Shown: positions 53,190-63,963 of the stretch, one piece after another
Numbering within the stretch: the stretch's first letter is position 1
Layout: the number at the start of each line of letters is the position of its first letter
Assembly (NCBI GenBank): GCA_949152475.1
Contig: OX424555.1
Location: 97,621,515 to 97,685,514 of the forward strand
Origin: Terebella lapidaria
Taxonomy: Eukaryota > Annelida > Polychaeta > Terebellida > Terebellidae
DNA length: 64,000 bases
Direction of reading: 5' to 3'
The notes under the pieces: generated by a model
What the model was told of the DNA's origin: nothing
Database searches by the model: none
What the model saw: the letters and a program-made list of their open reading frames with translations, nothing else
Translations under genes and position numbers: made by a program

Positions 53190-53840
53190 GACAATCACAG
53201 TTAGGGAAATATCACGCAAAAAAGTTGACAGCAGTACACCATGCTTACCACTCAAACACGATGTAAAAAAAGCCCCAGGGCTGTTACAACTTGTTTCTGG
53301 CAGCGGTGGGATAGGTAAAAACTGCATGCGGACCTACACGAATATGGAGAGCCTAAAAACCATCTTCTTGGAGATGACGACTGAGCAGAATAAGGTCGCA
53401 GTCGACATCAGTCAGACATTGATTCTGATGACAAAGGATCGAGGTGCAGGCCACCGACCTGGGCTGGACATAAGCCGGATGACGGAGCTCGTAAGGTGTG
53501 CAAACTGTTATAAGCTCCATGACACACGCTGAATGGTCACGAGGACAGTCTACACGACCACTTGGAGCAACAAAATCAACTCCTGGTGAAAGATTTCCAA
53601 GAGAGAGTAGATGGCCCTCAGCAACAAGAAGAGCAAGCCCGTGCCGCACCCGTTTCAGCTTGCTTCGATGGGATGACCCCTTCATTACAGTACAGTGCCC
53701 ATCTAGCAAAATATTTGATGCCCACGTGGAGGTATAGTTCTTTTTTTATGAATCTGCGAAGAGGAGTGCAGGGCGGGCTGTTGCGACTCAAACCACACGA
53801 GGGGCAGGATTAACCAAGTCTTCATCACTATTCTCCAACA
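53190..53840 (+). mobile_element. LTR-end, PBS and gag-leader remnant of another retrotransposon
   Basis: GGGCTGTTACA followed by CTGGCAGCGGTGGGATAGG looks like an LTR terminus followed closely by a primer-binding site. An ATG at 53344 then opens a short gag-like frame (MESLKTIFLEMTTEQNKVAV) that soon hits stops. The start of the corresponding LTR could not be set; TGTAGGCC near 52674 is one possibility. 52590-53190 otherwise holds nothing recognisable. Confidence 0.4.
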
Positions 53841-54171
53841 AAACTTCGAGATGGCAGAGAGATATAGCCCCAGCAGTGGCTCTATCCAACCTAAAAATCG
53901 GTGGGGCGGTTGTAGCATTGTGAGGCGTATTGACTGCCCTAAGTTAGGGCGGTTGGGAGAGCCACATGTCAGCTTTTGTTTCAAATCCGGGATTGTGCCT
54001 GCCTCTCGCTTCAAATCGTGCATCAAGTTTGTGTCTGAGCTGATGTCGTACGAGATAATGTGGTAAGAGCGCACCAGGTACGCCGTGGTTGAGTTATTTC
54101 GTTCGATATAGTGATGACTGCGAAATTGACCAATCAGCTTTTTTGTTGCTGCTACGATACATGTAAACAAC
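53841..54171 (+). promoter_or_regulatory. upstream region of a probable new gene
   Basis: A CCAAT motif (54130) lies about 45 bp upstream of the ATG at 54172. No other gene was seen. Confidence 0.35.
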
Positions 54172-54197
54172 ATGGCGGACCAGTTCTTTGAACGGAG
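54172..54197 (+). CDS. probable first coding exon of an unidentified gene
   Basis: ATGGCGGACCAGTTCTTTG.. encodes MADQFFER, followed by a strong donor AG|GTAAAT at 54198. The ATGGCGG context after AACAAC and the CCAAT-type upstream sequence resemble an animal first exon. Later exons were not identified in the window, so the product is unknown. Confidence 0.45.
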
Positions 54198-54383
54198 GTA
54201 AATTCTTATCGTTTTATCAGATAATAGCGTTGTTTCAGGTCAAAGTCCGATCTAATATTGTTATTTTGTCGTCATGTCACGTTACTGTGCTATGTCACAG
54301 AGCGATGACGTGTCACCTTGATTTAAAAGTGTTTTTGACTTCTGCTATGAGTACACAGTACTAAATGTAATGATCGCGTGTAA

Positions 54384-54440
54384 CCTAAACCCAGGTGTCC
54401 CACTCTCTCGAACGCCGGAGGCGTGAGTGGGACACAGGTT
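54384..54440 (+). repeat. single-arm copy of the 54627-54714 palindrome
   Basis: CTAAACCCAGGTGTCCCACT through GAACGCCGGAGGCGTGAGTG is the same as the left arm of the palindrome. Here it continues GGACACAGG, so an 11-bp stem (GTGTCCCACTC/GAGTGGGACAC) can still form. Confidence 0.9.
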
Positions 54441-54626
54441 CAAGCTGTCACAGGTGTCGTACCGTTTTACACTTCGAGTGTGACCAAGCGTCAGATTGCA
54501 TGACCAGACATCTACCTGGCACCAGATTGTCCTACGATCTCTTCTGCATCAAATTATGTAGTACAATTCCTTGGTCACACCCAGTGGAATCCAATCTGAG
54601 CATCATTTCAAATCTACAAGATAATC

Positions 54627-54714
54627 TAAACCCAGGTGTCCCACTCTCTCGAACGCCGGAGGCGTGAGTGCACTCACGCCTCCGGCGTTCGAGAGAGTGG
54701 GACACCTGGGTTTA
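54627..54714. repeat. 88-bp perfect palindrome with no spacer
   Basis: The left arm, from TAAACCCAGGTGTCCC to GGCGTGAGTG (54627-54670), and the right arm, from CACTCACGCC to GGGACACCTGGGTTTA (54671-54714), are exact reverse complements, 44 bp each, meeting at GTGCAC. Confidence 0.95.
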
Positions 54715-55068
54715 CGTGTAACCTAGCCTAGACTACACTGAAAATATTAGCCCATCAGCGGTTTGTCGAAAGGTCGTCATCCTGACAAATTTTGGGTCGT
54801 CCACCTGACGATGCTGAAAACAACAAGTTTTGGGTTGTCGAAACTTGGTCATCGTCAATAGATCTAGTTGGTCAATATTTAGTCAAATAAACTCCTCCAT
54901 TATTTGTCAAATATTCAAGTCAAACATTTGTCAAATGTCAAACATTTGTCAAAAATCGTCGAAACCTCATCTAAACTGACTAGATTTTTAGTTCCATTTT
55001 ATTTTCATGACAATACAAGTATAACACCAGAAAGGCACATGTCAGCACAAACACATCAATTATTTCTT

Positions 55069-55074
55069 TTATTC
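55069..55074 (-). terminator. candidate poly(A) signal for the minus-strand gene inside the TIR element
   Basis: TTTTATTC on the plus strand gives GAATAAAA on the minus strand, about 165 bp past the possible stop codon at 55239. Confidence 0.3.
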
Positions 55075-55238
55075 AAAACAATTCTGCAAAGCAGTGTCAG
55101 TGTGAAGCATCAACTTTACTGGTCAATATACATGTCAGTGATATCCAGTGTATTTTCGACTGGCCACATGTCCTGATTACATGCGAAATCATTGTCATCA
55201 CACAATCCAGTGAGTAGAACTTTTAGAAGATGTATCCG

Positions 55239-55343
55239 TCAACGGCCACAGGGAACATTCCTGATCCAATATCCAATATCCTGGATGCAATATCCAAGTC
55301 GTCGGGAACTTAAACCCACGAATTTCAACGACTCATTTTCATC
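55239..55343 (-). CDS. possible terminal exon, unidentified protein
   Basis: After a good acceptor (tttgttccag) the minus strand is open for 34 codons (DENESLKFVGLSSRRLGYCI...) to TGA 55241-55239. It starts in phase 0, which matches the donor of the exon at 58206. No family is recognised. Confidence 0.35.
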   Translation of the reverse strand, partial: DENESLKFVGLSSRRLGYCIQDIGYWIRNVPCGR

Positions 55344-55539
55344 CTGGAACAAACAAAACACATTGAAGTATTTAGATTTGCAAAAATCATTGGAAAATAA
55401 AGAAGCTATACATAGTTAGTTACATACACCATTTCAATTCACTTGTTTCAGTGAAGATAAAGTTAATCTATTTAATATATAGTCTTACATACGGAAGTAC
55501 ATAAAACAAGGGCTAAGAAAGGTTACCGGACAATGTTTT

Positions 55540-56150
55540 ATATCTTAGATATTAGCCATTTTGTCCCGTGACCTTGAAAACAAGGTCAAAGGTCAAATTG
55601 AAAGTCACAAGAATATTCAGTATATCATTCCATGTCCACAATTGATTCCTGAGCTGCAAAATCGACAATGAGAAAGATATTAACCATTTTGTGCTCTGAC
55701 CTTGAAAATGAGATCAAAGGTCAAATTCAAGGTCATGAGAATATATGGCATATATCACTTCCTATCAAGTCAACAATTGATTCCTAAGCTGTAAAGACGA
55801 TAATGAGTGAGATATTAGCCATTTTGTGTTCTGACCTTGAAAATGAGGTAAAAAAAATTCAAGGTTACGAGAATATTCAGCGAATATCACTTGCTTTATG
55901 TCCACAATTGTTTCTCGAGCTTTAAAGTTCATAATAGGCGAGATATTAGTCATTTTGTGATCTGACCTTGAGTGAGGTCAAAGGCCAAATTCAAGGTCAT
56001 GACAACATTCAGCATATATCGTTTCCCACTTGTTCACAATTGATTCCCGAGCTGCAAAGTCGATAATGAGCGGTTTATCAGCAACTTTGTGCTCTGACCT
56101 TGAAACTGAGGTCAAAGGTCAAATTCAAGGTCAGCATATATCATTTCCAC
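55540..56150. repeat. about 130-bp tandem repeat with DR1-type AGGTCAAAGGTCA motifs
   Basis: The unit GATATTAGCCATTTTGT..CTGACCTTGAAAATGAGGTC..AATTGATTCC recurs about five times. DR1 matches: 55583-55595 (exact), 55711-55723 (one change), 55975-55987 (one change), 56109-56121 (exact). Extra half-sites (TCAAGGTCA) follow most copies. Confidence 0.85.
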
Positions 56151-56749
56151 ATGATGATATCAACAAGCCATCCCCACAATTGATTCCTAGTGTCTAATCT
56201 CAATATTAAGTGATATATTACTCATAATGTGTCCCATTATGAAGAATATGAGAACTTAACATGGGAAAGTCCCATTTGGGCCGAGTTTGGGCCAAAATGG
56301 ACCACTTCGAGCGATTCAAGGGCAACAGAACTTATACAAGTCACAGGAGTGTTATGCATCAATAAGAAAAAATTAGCCCAAAGGCTAAGGCAGGTTACCG
56401 GACAATTTTGGTTTGGCCATGGCAGCATTGGCAGGTAACAGACCTTGAGATTTACCAACCAAGGTTCGCAGTGTGAACAAATGACCTTGAGATTTACCAA
56501 TCAAGGTCATCTGTGTGAACTTCGATGTCACCATTACATGTATGTGTGCGGCATTTGATATTCTATATGTTCATAATACAAAGATATATCTGGGTGGAAT
56601 CGTTTAGGCCGCTCAGGTCAATTTACACATTACGAGTCAGACATTTGGCACTCAAGGTCATCTGACGTCAAGATCAAGGTCATCATTAGTTGTGCCATAT
56701 ATGTCTTGCTATATGTTCATAATGCAAACATGAGTTCTATATGCAAGCA

Positions 56750-57660
56750 TTTCATCTATAGAGGCAAATCTGGGCATTTTTTGACCCCAAAATGGCTGTT
56801 TCGACCTTTCAGGTCATCGAAGGTCAAATTCAAGGTCACCACACAAATCGCCATATATGACTTCCCATTTGAAAGTACCAATTTCTAAGCTGTATCTTCA
56901 AGTGTTCTATGAGAACAGTCCTGACAGCTCCCATTGTGAAGGAAAAAAGTGCCGAAAAATTTCTGAGTCCAAAATTTTTTTTCAAAGGGTGAAAAAAAAT
57001 TTTTGCCTAGAAATGGCCCAAAATGGATATTAATGTGATTTGGGGCGAAAAAATTTTTTTTCGCCGACTCGTCAAAAATTCAAAATGGCCGCCGCACGGA
57101 GATCGGCGATTCAAGGGCAACAAAACTTATACACATCATAAAGGTACAAAAGGGGAATCTTTTGAAACAAAAATCTCAAAACTGATCAGACAGTTTTCGA
57201 GATAAGACAGACAAGGTGCAAATTTGGGCATTTTTCAACCCAAAAATGGCTGTTTTGACCTTTCAAGGTCATCCAAGGTCAAATTCAAGGTCGCCACACA
57301 AGTCGCCATATATGACTTTCCATTGAAAGTGCCAATTTCTAAGCTCTATCTTCAGGCATTCTAGGAGTACAGTCCTGGCAGCTCCCATTATGAAGGAAAA
57401 AAGGGCCGAAAATGTTCTCTAAGTCCAAAATTTTTTTCAAAGGGTGAAACAAATTTTTTTGTCTAGAAATGGCCCAAAATGGATAGTAATGCGATTTGGG
57501 CCGGAGAAATTTTTTTTCGTTGACCCGTCAAAAATTCAAAACGGCCGCCGTATGCAGACCGGTGATTCAAGGGCGACCAAACTTATACACATCACAGAGG
57601 TACATAAGGAGAATCTTTTGAAACAAAAATCTCAAATCTGATCAGACAGTTTTCGAGAAA
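56750..57660. repeat. tandem duplication of a 455-bp unit
   Basis: Two diverged copies start near 56760 and 57215. Shared words include CAAATCTGGGCATTTTT / CAAATTTGGGCATTTTT, AATTCAAGGTC, GGCAGCTCCCATTATGAAGG, AAATGGCCCAAAATGGATA and GGCCGCCG. Non-coding. Confidence 0.8.
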
Positions 57661-58205
57661 ACGACTGTCAAAGTCCAAAATTAGCTGTTTTTCGTCAAAA
57701 ATGGCCGCCATTTTGAAAATAATTAGAAAAACTAAAAAATACCTCCCTCTCGAAATATTTTTAAGCATTTTTGTGCAAAATTTCAGGCAGATTCGATCAT
57801 AAGCTTTAAAGATATGAATGTTGACGGACGTTGACGTACGCAACGCCACGGCAATAGGTTATCGTACCAAAGGTCCGGTAACCTAAAAAAGCTACTGAAC
57901 AGATTTTGAAAAAAACGGCCATCAACGTCCAAAATTGGCAATTTTTCGTCAAAAATGGCTGCCACTTTGAAATAATAGAGAAAATAAAAAAAATAAAAAG
58001 ATCTCCTTCTTGAAAATTTTTTAGGCATTTTTGTGCAAAATTTCAGAAAAAACTCACCTGAAAAAAAAAAAATTCAAAATGTGGACGACGACAGACGATG
58101 GACGCAACGCCATGCCAATAGGTTTTCGGGACATAGGTTCGGTAACCTAAAAATATAGCATATAAATTGGCTGTGGAACCGCACCATGACATCTATTAAA
58201 ATTAC

Positions 58206-58296
58206 CTGGTCTTTCCCCAGTGCGATGACTTCCTTTGCCTTATCTTCCACGTGTAGAATGAGCGCCAGAAATGATCCAGGAATCTTGAGCTTCAAA
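58206..58296 (-). CDS. possible exon, unidentified protein
   Basis: The minus strand reads LKIPGSFLALIL...EDKAKEVIALGKDQ and then a strong donor CAG|GTAATT (58205-). The upstream boundary is uncertain (about 58296). It is in phase 0 with the exon at 55343. Both lie inside the TIR-bounded element, so this may be a captured gene fragment or the element's own gene. Confidence 0.35.
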
Positions 58297-58839
58297 ATAT
58301 TGTAGAATTATCGTGCAGCAGTTACATACCTGGCCGGTATGCCTATCATCGATCGCAATCTGGCTCTATTTAAAACAATTTAGCTGATATTTTCTGCATC
58401 GCAATGCCATTTCATATTGATATTTGCTGAAACACTATTCTTTTTGTTCAGATTACCGACCGGTACAGTGATTTTCAACAATGAAAAATCCATTCCTTAC
58501 ACAAAATTACAAAGCAGCCATTTGTCATTTCGTCGCACGTGTTGTCATGGTTGTAATCACTTGTGCGTCAGTTCCGACTAACCAAATATCAATTGCTTAC
58601 GAATGCATTATTAGGTTTTGACGAAATGACCCAGCTGCTGTTAGTCCAAAACGGGTCACGAACTCGACGAATGCAAACTTGTCAGAAAAACAAGTTTCTG
58701 ACTATATTTTGACAAACCGCTGATTGGGCAATATTTTCAGTGTAGATCTAGTGCTAGCGCAGAGGCACCAAGGACAGATTTCACTAATTCCTTTGGCCAT
58801 ACAGAACAATACGGTGGCTCATTACCGCCAATTACGTTC

Positions 58840-59566
58840 GTGTATTTCTCACCCCATTTATAATTACCACCTCATAATATTCACCGCGTTTATAATTTCC
58901 ACCCCGTTTATAATTGTCACCTCACAATTTTCACCCCGTTTATAATTTACACCTCGTTCATAATTATCACCTCAGAATTACCACCGCGTTTATATTTTCC
59001 ACCCCGTTTATAATTATCACCTCACAATTTTCACCCCGTTTATAATTTACACCCCGTTCATAATTATCACCTCAGAATTACCACCGCGTTTATATTTTCC
59101 ACCCCGTTTATAATTATCACCTCACAATTTTCACCCCGTTTATAATTTCCACCCCGTTTATAATTGTCACCTCACAATTTTCACCCCGTTTATAATTTAC
59201 ACCTCGTTCATAATTATCACCTCAGAATTACCACCGCGTTTATATTTTCCACCCCGTTTATAATTATCACCTCACAATTTTCACCCCGTTTATAATTTAC
59301 ACCCCGTTCATAATTATCACCTCAGAATTACCACCGCGTTTATATTTTCCACCCCGTTTATAATTATCACCTCACAATTTTCACCCCGTTTATAATTTAC
59401 ACCCCGTTCATAATTATCACCTCAGAATTACCACCGCGTTTATATTTTCCACCCCGTTTATAATTATCACCTCACAATTTTCACCCCGTTTATAATTTAC
59501 ACCCCGTTCATAATTATCACCTCAGAATTACCACGGCGTTTATATTTTCCACCCCGTTTATAATTA
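58840..59566. repeat. 98-bp higher-order tandem array of about 24-bp monomers
   Basis: Monomers of the form CACCYCGTTTATAATTWTCACC alternate in a fixed order. CAGAATTACCACCGCGTTTA recurs at 58974, 59072, 59224, 59322, 59420 and 59522 (98-bp steps, with one 152-bp step). The array is cut at its right end by the LTR starting at 59567. Confidence 0.92.
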
Positions 59567-60663
59567 TGTGACGATTAGGTCTCTGGGGGTAGGCACTTTG
59601 CCTGAGATTTGGCCAATTTTCGTGGGAGGGCAGTCATATCCACACTTGGGGTTGGTTGTTGATAGAAATCAACACAAGTTTATTACGATGGCTCATTAAT
59701 TTGAGCATAGTTGATGCAGTTTACACAGTTTTCCCGTGATTTAGTTTGTTTATGTTTTGCCGGCTGCCGGCCGTATCCCATGCGGTTTTATTGCATTCGC
59801 TAGGGGGCGCGACGGTCAATTTGTTTACCTTTTGGCCGGCCGCTTCGAGAGTGATTTTAATGCCTGGGAGGCATAATTATCTCAACATATACATTTATTT
59901 ACGGGGCTGGGTGTGGGAATTCATTGGGGAAACATAATTTAGGGGATGTTAGGGCATATTTCTTTAGTTATTTAGATTTTACCGTGAGCAATTCTAGCGT
60001 GGCTAAACCGGAAGTGGAGAGGCTATTAACGCCTGGCATTCTGGGAATTCTGGCCTCAATCTGAGCCAGAATCCGGCTTGCTTGACCCCTGAACCTGATC
60101 TGGGTCACCGTGACCTGGTTCTGGAGCCAGTCTATTTAAGCAGTGCTCCCAGGGGAGATTTTCAGTCTGCAGCCCAGCAGGGCAAGGAGCAACACCTGGC
60201 AGAGGAGATCGACCAGCAGGGCTATAGGAGCTACACATATGATCTGGAGCAACACTTCATGAATTGGAGCTACATATTGCCTGGAGATACATCTTGGAGC
60301 TACATTTATATACATATGGGAGCCACAAATATTTTGGTTATTTTAGGCCAAGTTAGGCGGAACACAAATTTTGGACACATATATTTTCTGGGCCACATTT
60401 AGGCAGTTTTAGGTCGAGTTAGGCCTGGTAAACAGTTATATTCTGGGTATACATTGAGGCTTTTTGAGGCAGAGAATTTTTGGGGGCTGTGTTTTATGCC
60501 CATTGATGAATAATTATTTGGATTATTTTGTGTCATTTGGAAACTTTATATATTTTATGTCGGATGTAAATAAAGCATGTTAGACTGTACATGGTGTTGT
60601 GTGTATGAGTCATCATCTTGCTGCTGCTCTGGTGCAAGATTTCTCGCTCGGTTAACCATTACA
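59567..60663 (+). repeat. 5' LTR (about 1097 bp) of a second LTR retrotransposon
   Basis: It begins TGTGACGATTAGG at the edge of the tandem array and ends AACCATTACA. It contains TATTTAAG (about 60133) and AATAAA (60569-60574) followed by a GT-rich stretch, as expected of U3-R-U5. The matching 3' LTR would lie beyond the window. The ends resemble those of the solo LTR at 51537-52585. Confidence 0.75.
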
Positions 60664-60667
60664 ATTC

Positions 60668-60683
60668 TGGTGTCAGAAGTGGG
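60668..60683 (+). promoter_or_regulatory. primer-binding site of the second LTR element
   Basis: TGGTGTCAGAAGTGGG lies four bases after the LTR. TGGTGTCAGAAGTGGG-type sites are common in Gypsy elements and are usually assigned to a tRNA-Leu primer (recalled knowledge). Confidence 0.75.
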
Positions 60684-60763
60684 ATGCTTTTGCCTCGTTG
60701 GTAATAGCATCCTGTGATGCGATTCCATGTTATGGGTTTCCTGTCTTGCATCAGGCATAGGTG

Positions 60764-62329
60764 ATGGCTCGCCATGGTACATGGGAGCCACAATATGTGT
60801 TGGACAACTGGTCTGTCGCCAGTGATCCACACACCAGCTCCAGGAGATGGAGAGATGGAGTGACTGGATGGATGGATGGATTCCCAGTGGAGCCACATGG
60901 ATGGTGGAGCGACCATGCAGCTAGCCCTGCCTCCTATGTACGGGGTCATGGCACTGGGACTGTGCCTGAACAGCCTCCCCTGTTGCCAGAGACGGGGGAT
61001 TCAGTACCACCAGTGAGTGGCAGTGGCACTTACGGACAGACAGGCTATGCTGCTGGAGCAACACTCTATGGTGATGTGCTGGAGAGTGAGGTGTGTGGCA
61101 TGCGTGGTGCAGCTGGTGGTAGGCCTGCAGTACCACGGCGGAAGCGCCCAAAGTTGGCTCCCAGGTCGAAGCCATATCTGGCAGATCATGGCAGGGATCT
61201 TGGTGGTGACCCCTATGAGAGGCAGCGGGCTGTCAAGCATACGTCCCATCAAGTGTCTGTGAATGCCGGGATTGTTGAGGGGAGTGTAGGCCGAGGTCCT
61301 GTTGCTATGGGAAGGATATCCCAGAGAGTGTGGCCACCAAGTGGAGCCTCTTCTGGTGATCGGCCTGGTAGGAGCCACAGTGAGAGAGATCCTCAGCAGC
61401 TCAGGACAAGTGGGTCCTGCCATCAGTATTCCAGACGTAGACCTCATTTCACCAGTTTCACTGGTAAGGAACGATGGACTGTCTGGTTCAACAGGTTCCA
61501 GGACGTGACTGAGGAACTGGGCTGGAACGAGGAGGAGCGACATGTGGAGCTGTTGTCGAAATTGGAAGGTGTGGCAGGGGAGTTTGTGTTTGGGCAGTTG
61601 TCCAGGGAAACACGTATGGACTATGAGTCCCTCGTGAGTGAACTGGCTCTCAGGTTCAGGGTGGTTGAAACAGCAAAGTCATTTGCTGCTAGGTTTAGTA
61701 ACCGCTGCCAGAAGCCATCTGAACCTGTAGAGGAGTATGCTGCCAAACTCAAATACCTGTATGACAAGGCCCACCCTTCCAGAGATCGCCAGACACGCCA
61801 GGAGGACCTATTGAGGAGGTTCTTGGATGGGCTCCAGGATGAGAGAGCGAGCTGGCAGGTCGAATATGTAAAAGACCCCAAGGACATAGATGAGGCTGTC
61901 TATGAGGTGGTCAGCTACATGGAGACCTGGTGCCGGGATGGCCTTCAGTCAAGGAGGAATGCTCGTACAGTACAGGAGACCTCTGATAAGCAACATGGCG
62001 AACGTGCTCGGAGGCTGTCGAGGGGTGAACAGAGGAGCCACAAAGAGGAGGCCAAGACTCAAGGGGGGCAGGGCATGATGGGTGTCCTGCAGGAAATCCT
62101 GGAAGCTCTGCGACAACGGCAGTGTGAGGGATGGTCATCAGATGACCACCACCTGGACAGACAATTTGGTGCCAGAAAAACTTGCTATGGCTGTGGTCTG
62201 GAGGGCCACTTGGTGCGTGACTGCCCGACAGTGCGTGTTGGTGGCAGGATTCAGGTGGCAAAATCTGCTGACCACCCAAATGGGCAAGGGCTCGCTCCAG
62301 TGGCCATGGGGCAGCCCAATCAGCAGTGA
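60764..62329 (+). CDS. gag: Gag protein of the second LTR element
   Basis: The frame is 521 codons from ATG 60764 (MARHGTWEP). Order: Gly/Ser-rich N-terminus; a capsid-like helical domain (about 61450-61950) with FTGKERWTVWFNRFQDV, LSKLEGVAGEFVFGQL, LVSELALRFR and EPVEEYAAKLKYLYDKA, typical of Gypsy gag; a basic linker; and a CCHC knuckle CYGCGLEGHLVRDC (about 62190). Stop TGA 62327-62329. Confidence 0.88.
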   Translation: MARHGTWEPQYVLDNWSVASDPHTSSRRWRDGVTGWMDGFPVEPHGWWSDHAASPASYVRGHGTGTVPEQPPLLPETGDSVPPVSGSGTYGQTGYAAGATLYGDVLESEVCGMRGAAGGRPAVPRRKRPKLAPRSKPYLADHGRDLGGDPYERQRAVKHTSHQVSVNAGIVEGSVGRGPVAMGRISQRVWPPSGASSGDRPGRSHSERDPQQLRTSGSCHQYSRRRPHFTSFTGKERWTVWFNRFQDVTEELGWNEEERHVELLSKLEGVAGEFVFGQLSRETRMDYESLVSELALRFRVVETAKSFAARFSNRCQKPSEPVEEYAAKLKYLYDKAHPSRDRQTRQEDLLRRFLDGLQDERASWQVEYVKDPKDIDEAVYEVVSYMETWCRDGLQSRRNARTVQETSDKQHGERARRLSRGEQRSHKEEAKTQGGQGMMGVLQEILEALRQRQCEGWSSDDHHLDRQFGARKTCYGCGLEGHLVRDCPTVRVGGRIQVAKSADHPNGQGLAPVAMGQPNQQ

Positions 62330-63963
62330 CAGGCCAGATCAATGAGAGGTCTCAAGAGACTGGGAAGTCAATCCAGCTCCCCAGGAGCAACAACGACCAC
62401 GCAGGGGAAGCAGTTAAGTCCAGGATGACTGATGCCGACATGGGCACTTCTGCAGATGCCAGCGGGGATACCGACCTAGGGCTGTTAGAGACAGTGCCGG
62501 TCGAGGGGCTGGGTCTGGGAGTTGCGTGTCAGGGCATGGCAGTCAGTAGGGACCCCAGGATAGGTGCTGGGAAGGAGCTGTTTGGGACAGCGGTGGCTTC
62601 CATGTGTGGTGCTTGTGGCTCTGGGAATGCTGATGGTGGAACCAGTGGAGATCTAGAGTGTGCCTGGGCGGGCACGGAGGGAGCGACAATGATGACTCCA
62701 GTGACTGATGCTGACATGGGCGCCTCAGCAGATGCCAGCGAGGGTTCCGACGGGCTGTTGGAGACAGCGCCAGTCGATGAGCTCGATCTGAAGGCTGCGT
62801 GTCATGGCATGGCAGTCAGCAGTGATCCCAGCACCGGATATGCTGGAGGGGAGTCACGTGAAGCTACAGAGTATGATGCTACTGGCCCTTAGGGTGGCCT
62901 GAGCAACACAGGGACAAGAGACTTGGAGGGAACAACAACGGTGATTCGGGTGACTGATGCTGACATGAGCGCCTTGGCAGATGCTAGCAAGGGCTCCGAC
63001 GGGCTGTTGGAGACAGCGCTGGTCGATGAGCTGGATCTGAAGGCAGTCAGCGGTGATCTTAGCACTGGATGTGCTGGAGAGGAGTCGTGCGTTGTTTTGG
63101 AGCGTGACGTCACTGGCCCTGGGATTGACGGGAGCAACACTGGGACTCAACAGCCAGAGGGAGCGACACTGCTAGTAGAGGCCATTTGTGCCGGGGATGG
63201 CGAATCAGTAGAAGCAGGAGAAGGGCTTGCCATGGCTGCCAGGAGACTGGTTCAGCGCACAAGCACAAGCGTCACTGAGATTGCTGACGGGCAAGCAATG
63301 ACTTGGCAACTCCCGAGAGGTGTAGGCATGGATGATGCTGACGGCCGAACAGTGCCTCCTACTGATCATGCTGTGACTCCAGAATGCAGGCAAGGTGAAG
63401 GAGATGGACATAACGACACTGGGAGTCAACTGGTGACTCCAGAGCAAGAGCCTGAGAACAGATCCGACCGGGAGGATGCAGCTGGACGAGCAGAGACTCA
63501 CCATCACTGGTCTGATGGAGGAGGCAGCACAGACATCCACGGCATCCAAGAGGTGACACAGGTACCGGATGGAGCTCAAGAGGCCCAGCGTTCAATAGAG
63601 CAGGGTGTTGGACTGATCTGCTTGTGGCAGATGTGGCTTATGTGTCTGGTGATGGGTTGGCTGGGGATTCAACCGCAACCATCAAAGTCGACGTTTGACC
63701 AGACAGGGAGGTCTCTGGTGGGTAAACGACCCTTGTGTGACAAGGACGAGGCTGTAGGTGAACCTGATGGACGTGTGGCTAGACTAGCGGGAAGAGACAA
63801 GTGGCGGCGCATCGCGAGGACGGACGGCTGGGAACCCGGAGGGCCATCTCTTAGTGGGAACACGTGTCGAACTCCGCGTCGTCGAGGATTCAGTGGCATC
63901 GTCGGGACATCTGTTGTTGTCTGGACATTCTGGACGTTTTGTGTGAATATTTTGTGTTTATGA
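62326..63963 (+). pseudogene. second ORF of the LTR element with internal repeats, one in-frame stop
   Basis: It lies in the -1 frame relative to gag and is open to TGA 63961-63963, except for one TAG at 62890-62892. It has three related acidic modules beginning TDADM at 62428, 62704 and 62953 (276 and 249 bp apart, both multiples of 3) with ADAS...GLLET...VDELDLKA. Near the C-terminus are two hydrophobic stretches (LICLWQMWLMCLVMGWLG and GTSVVVWTFWTFCVNILCL). No protease or RT motif is seen before the window ends. Whether it is a broken gene, a read-through product or a non-coding relic is unclear. Confidence 0.5.

Larger units (their letters stand above)
55520..57884. repeat. nested repeat bounded by AGGTTACCGGAC inverted termini
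   Basis: AGGTTACCGGAC occurs at 55520-55531 and 56392-56403 and in inverse as GTCCGGTAACCT at 57873-57884, with a diverged inverse copy at 58138-58148. This suggests one or more nested mobile units with short TIRs. Confidence 0.5.
54736..58742. mobile_element. 4.0-kb TIR-bounded element (DNA-transposon-like), transposase not identified
   Basis: CACTGAAAATATTAGCCCAT... (54736-54767) and its inverse ending ...GGGCAATATTTTCAGTG (58711-58742) match at 29 of 32 positions. TA flanks both ends (54734-54735, 58743-58744), as expected of a 2-bp TA duplication. Subterminal regions carry repeated GTCG/TTGTC words. Inside lie DR1-type repeats, a 455-bp duplication, nested AGGTTACCGGAC termini and two possible minus-strand exons. 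Class undetermined. Confidence 0.65.
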
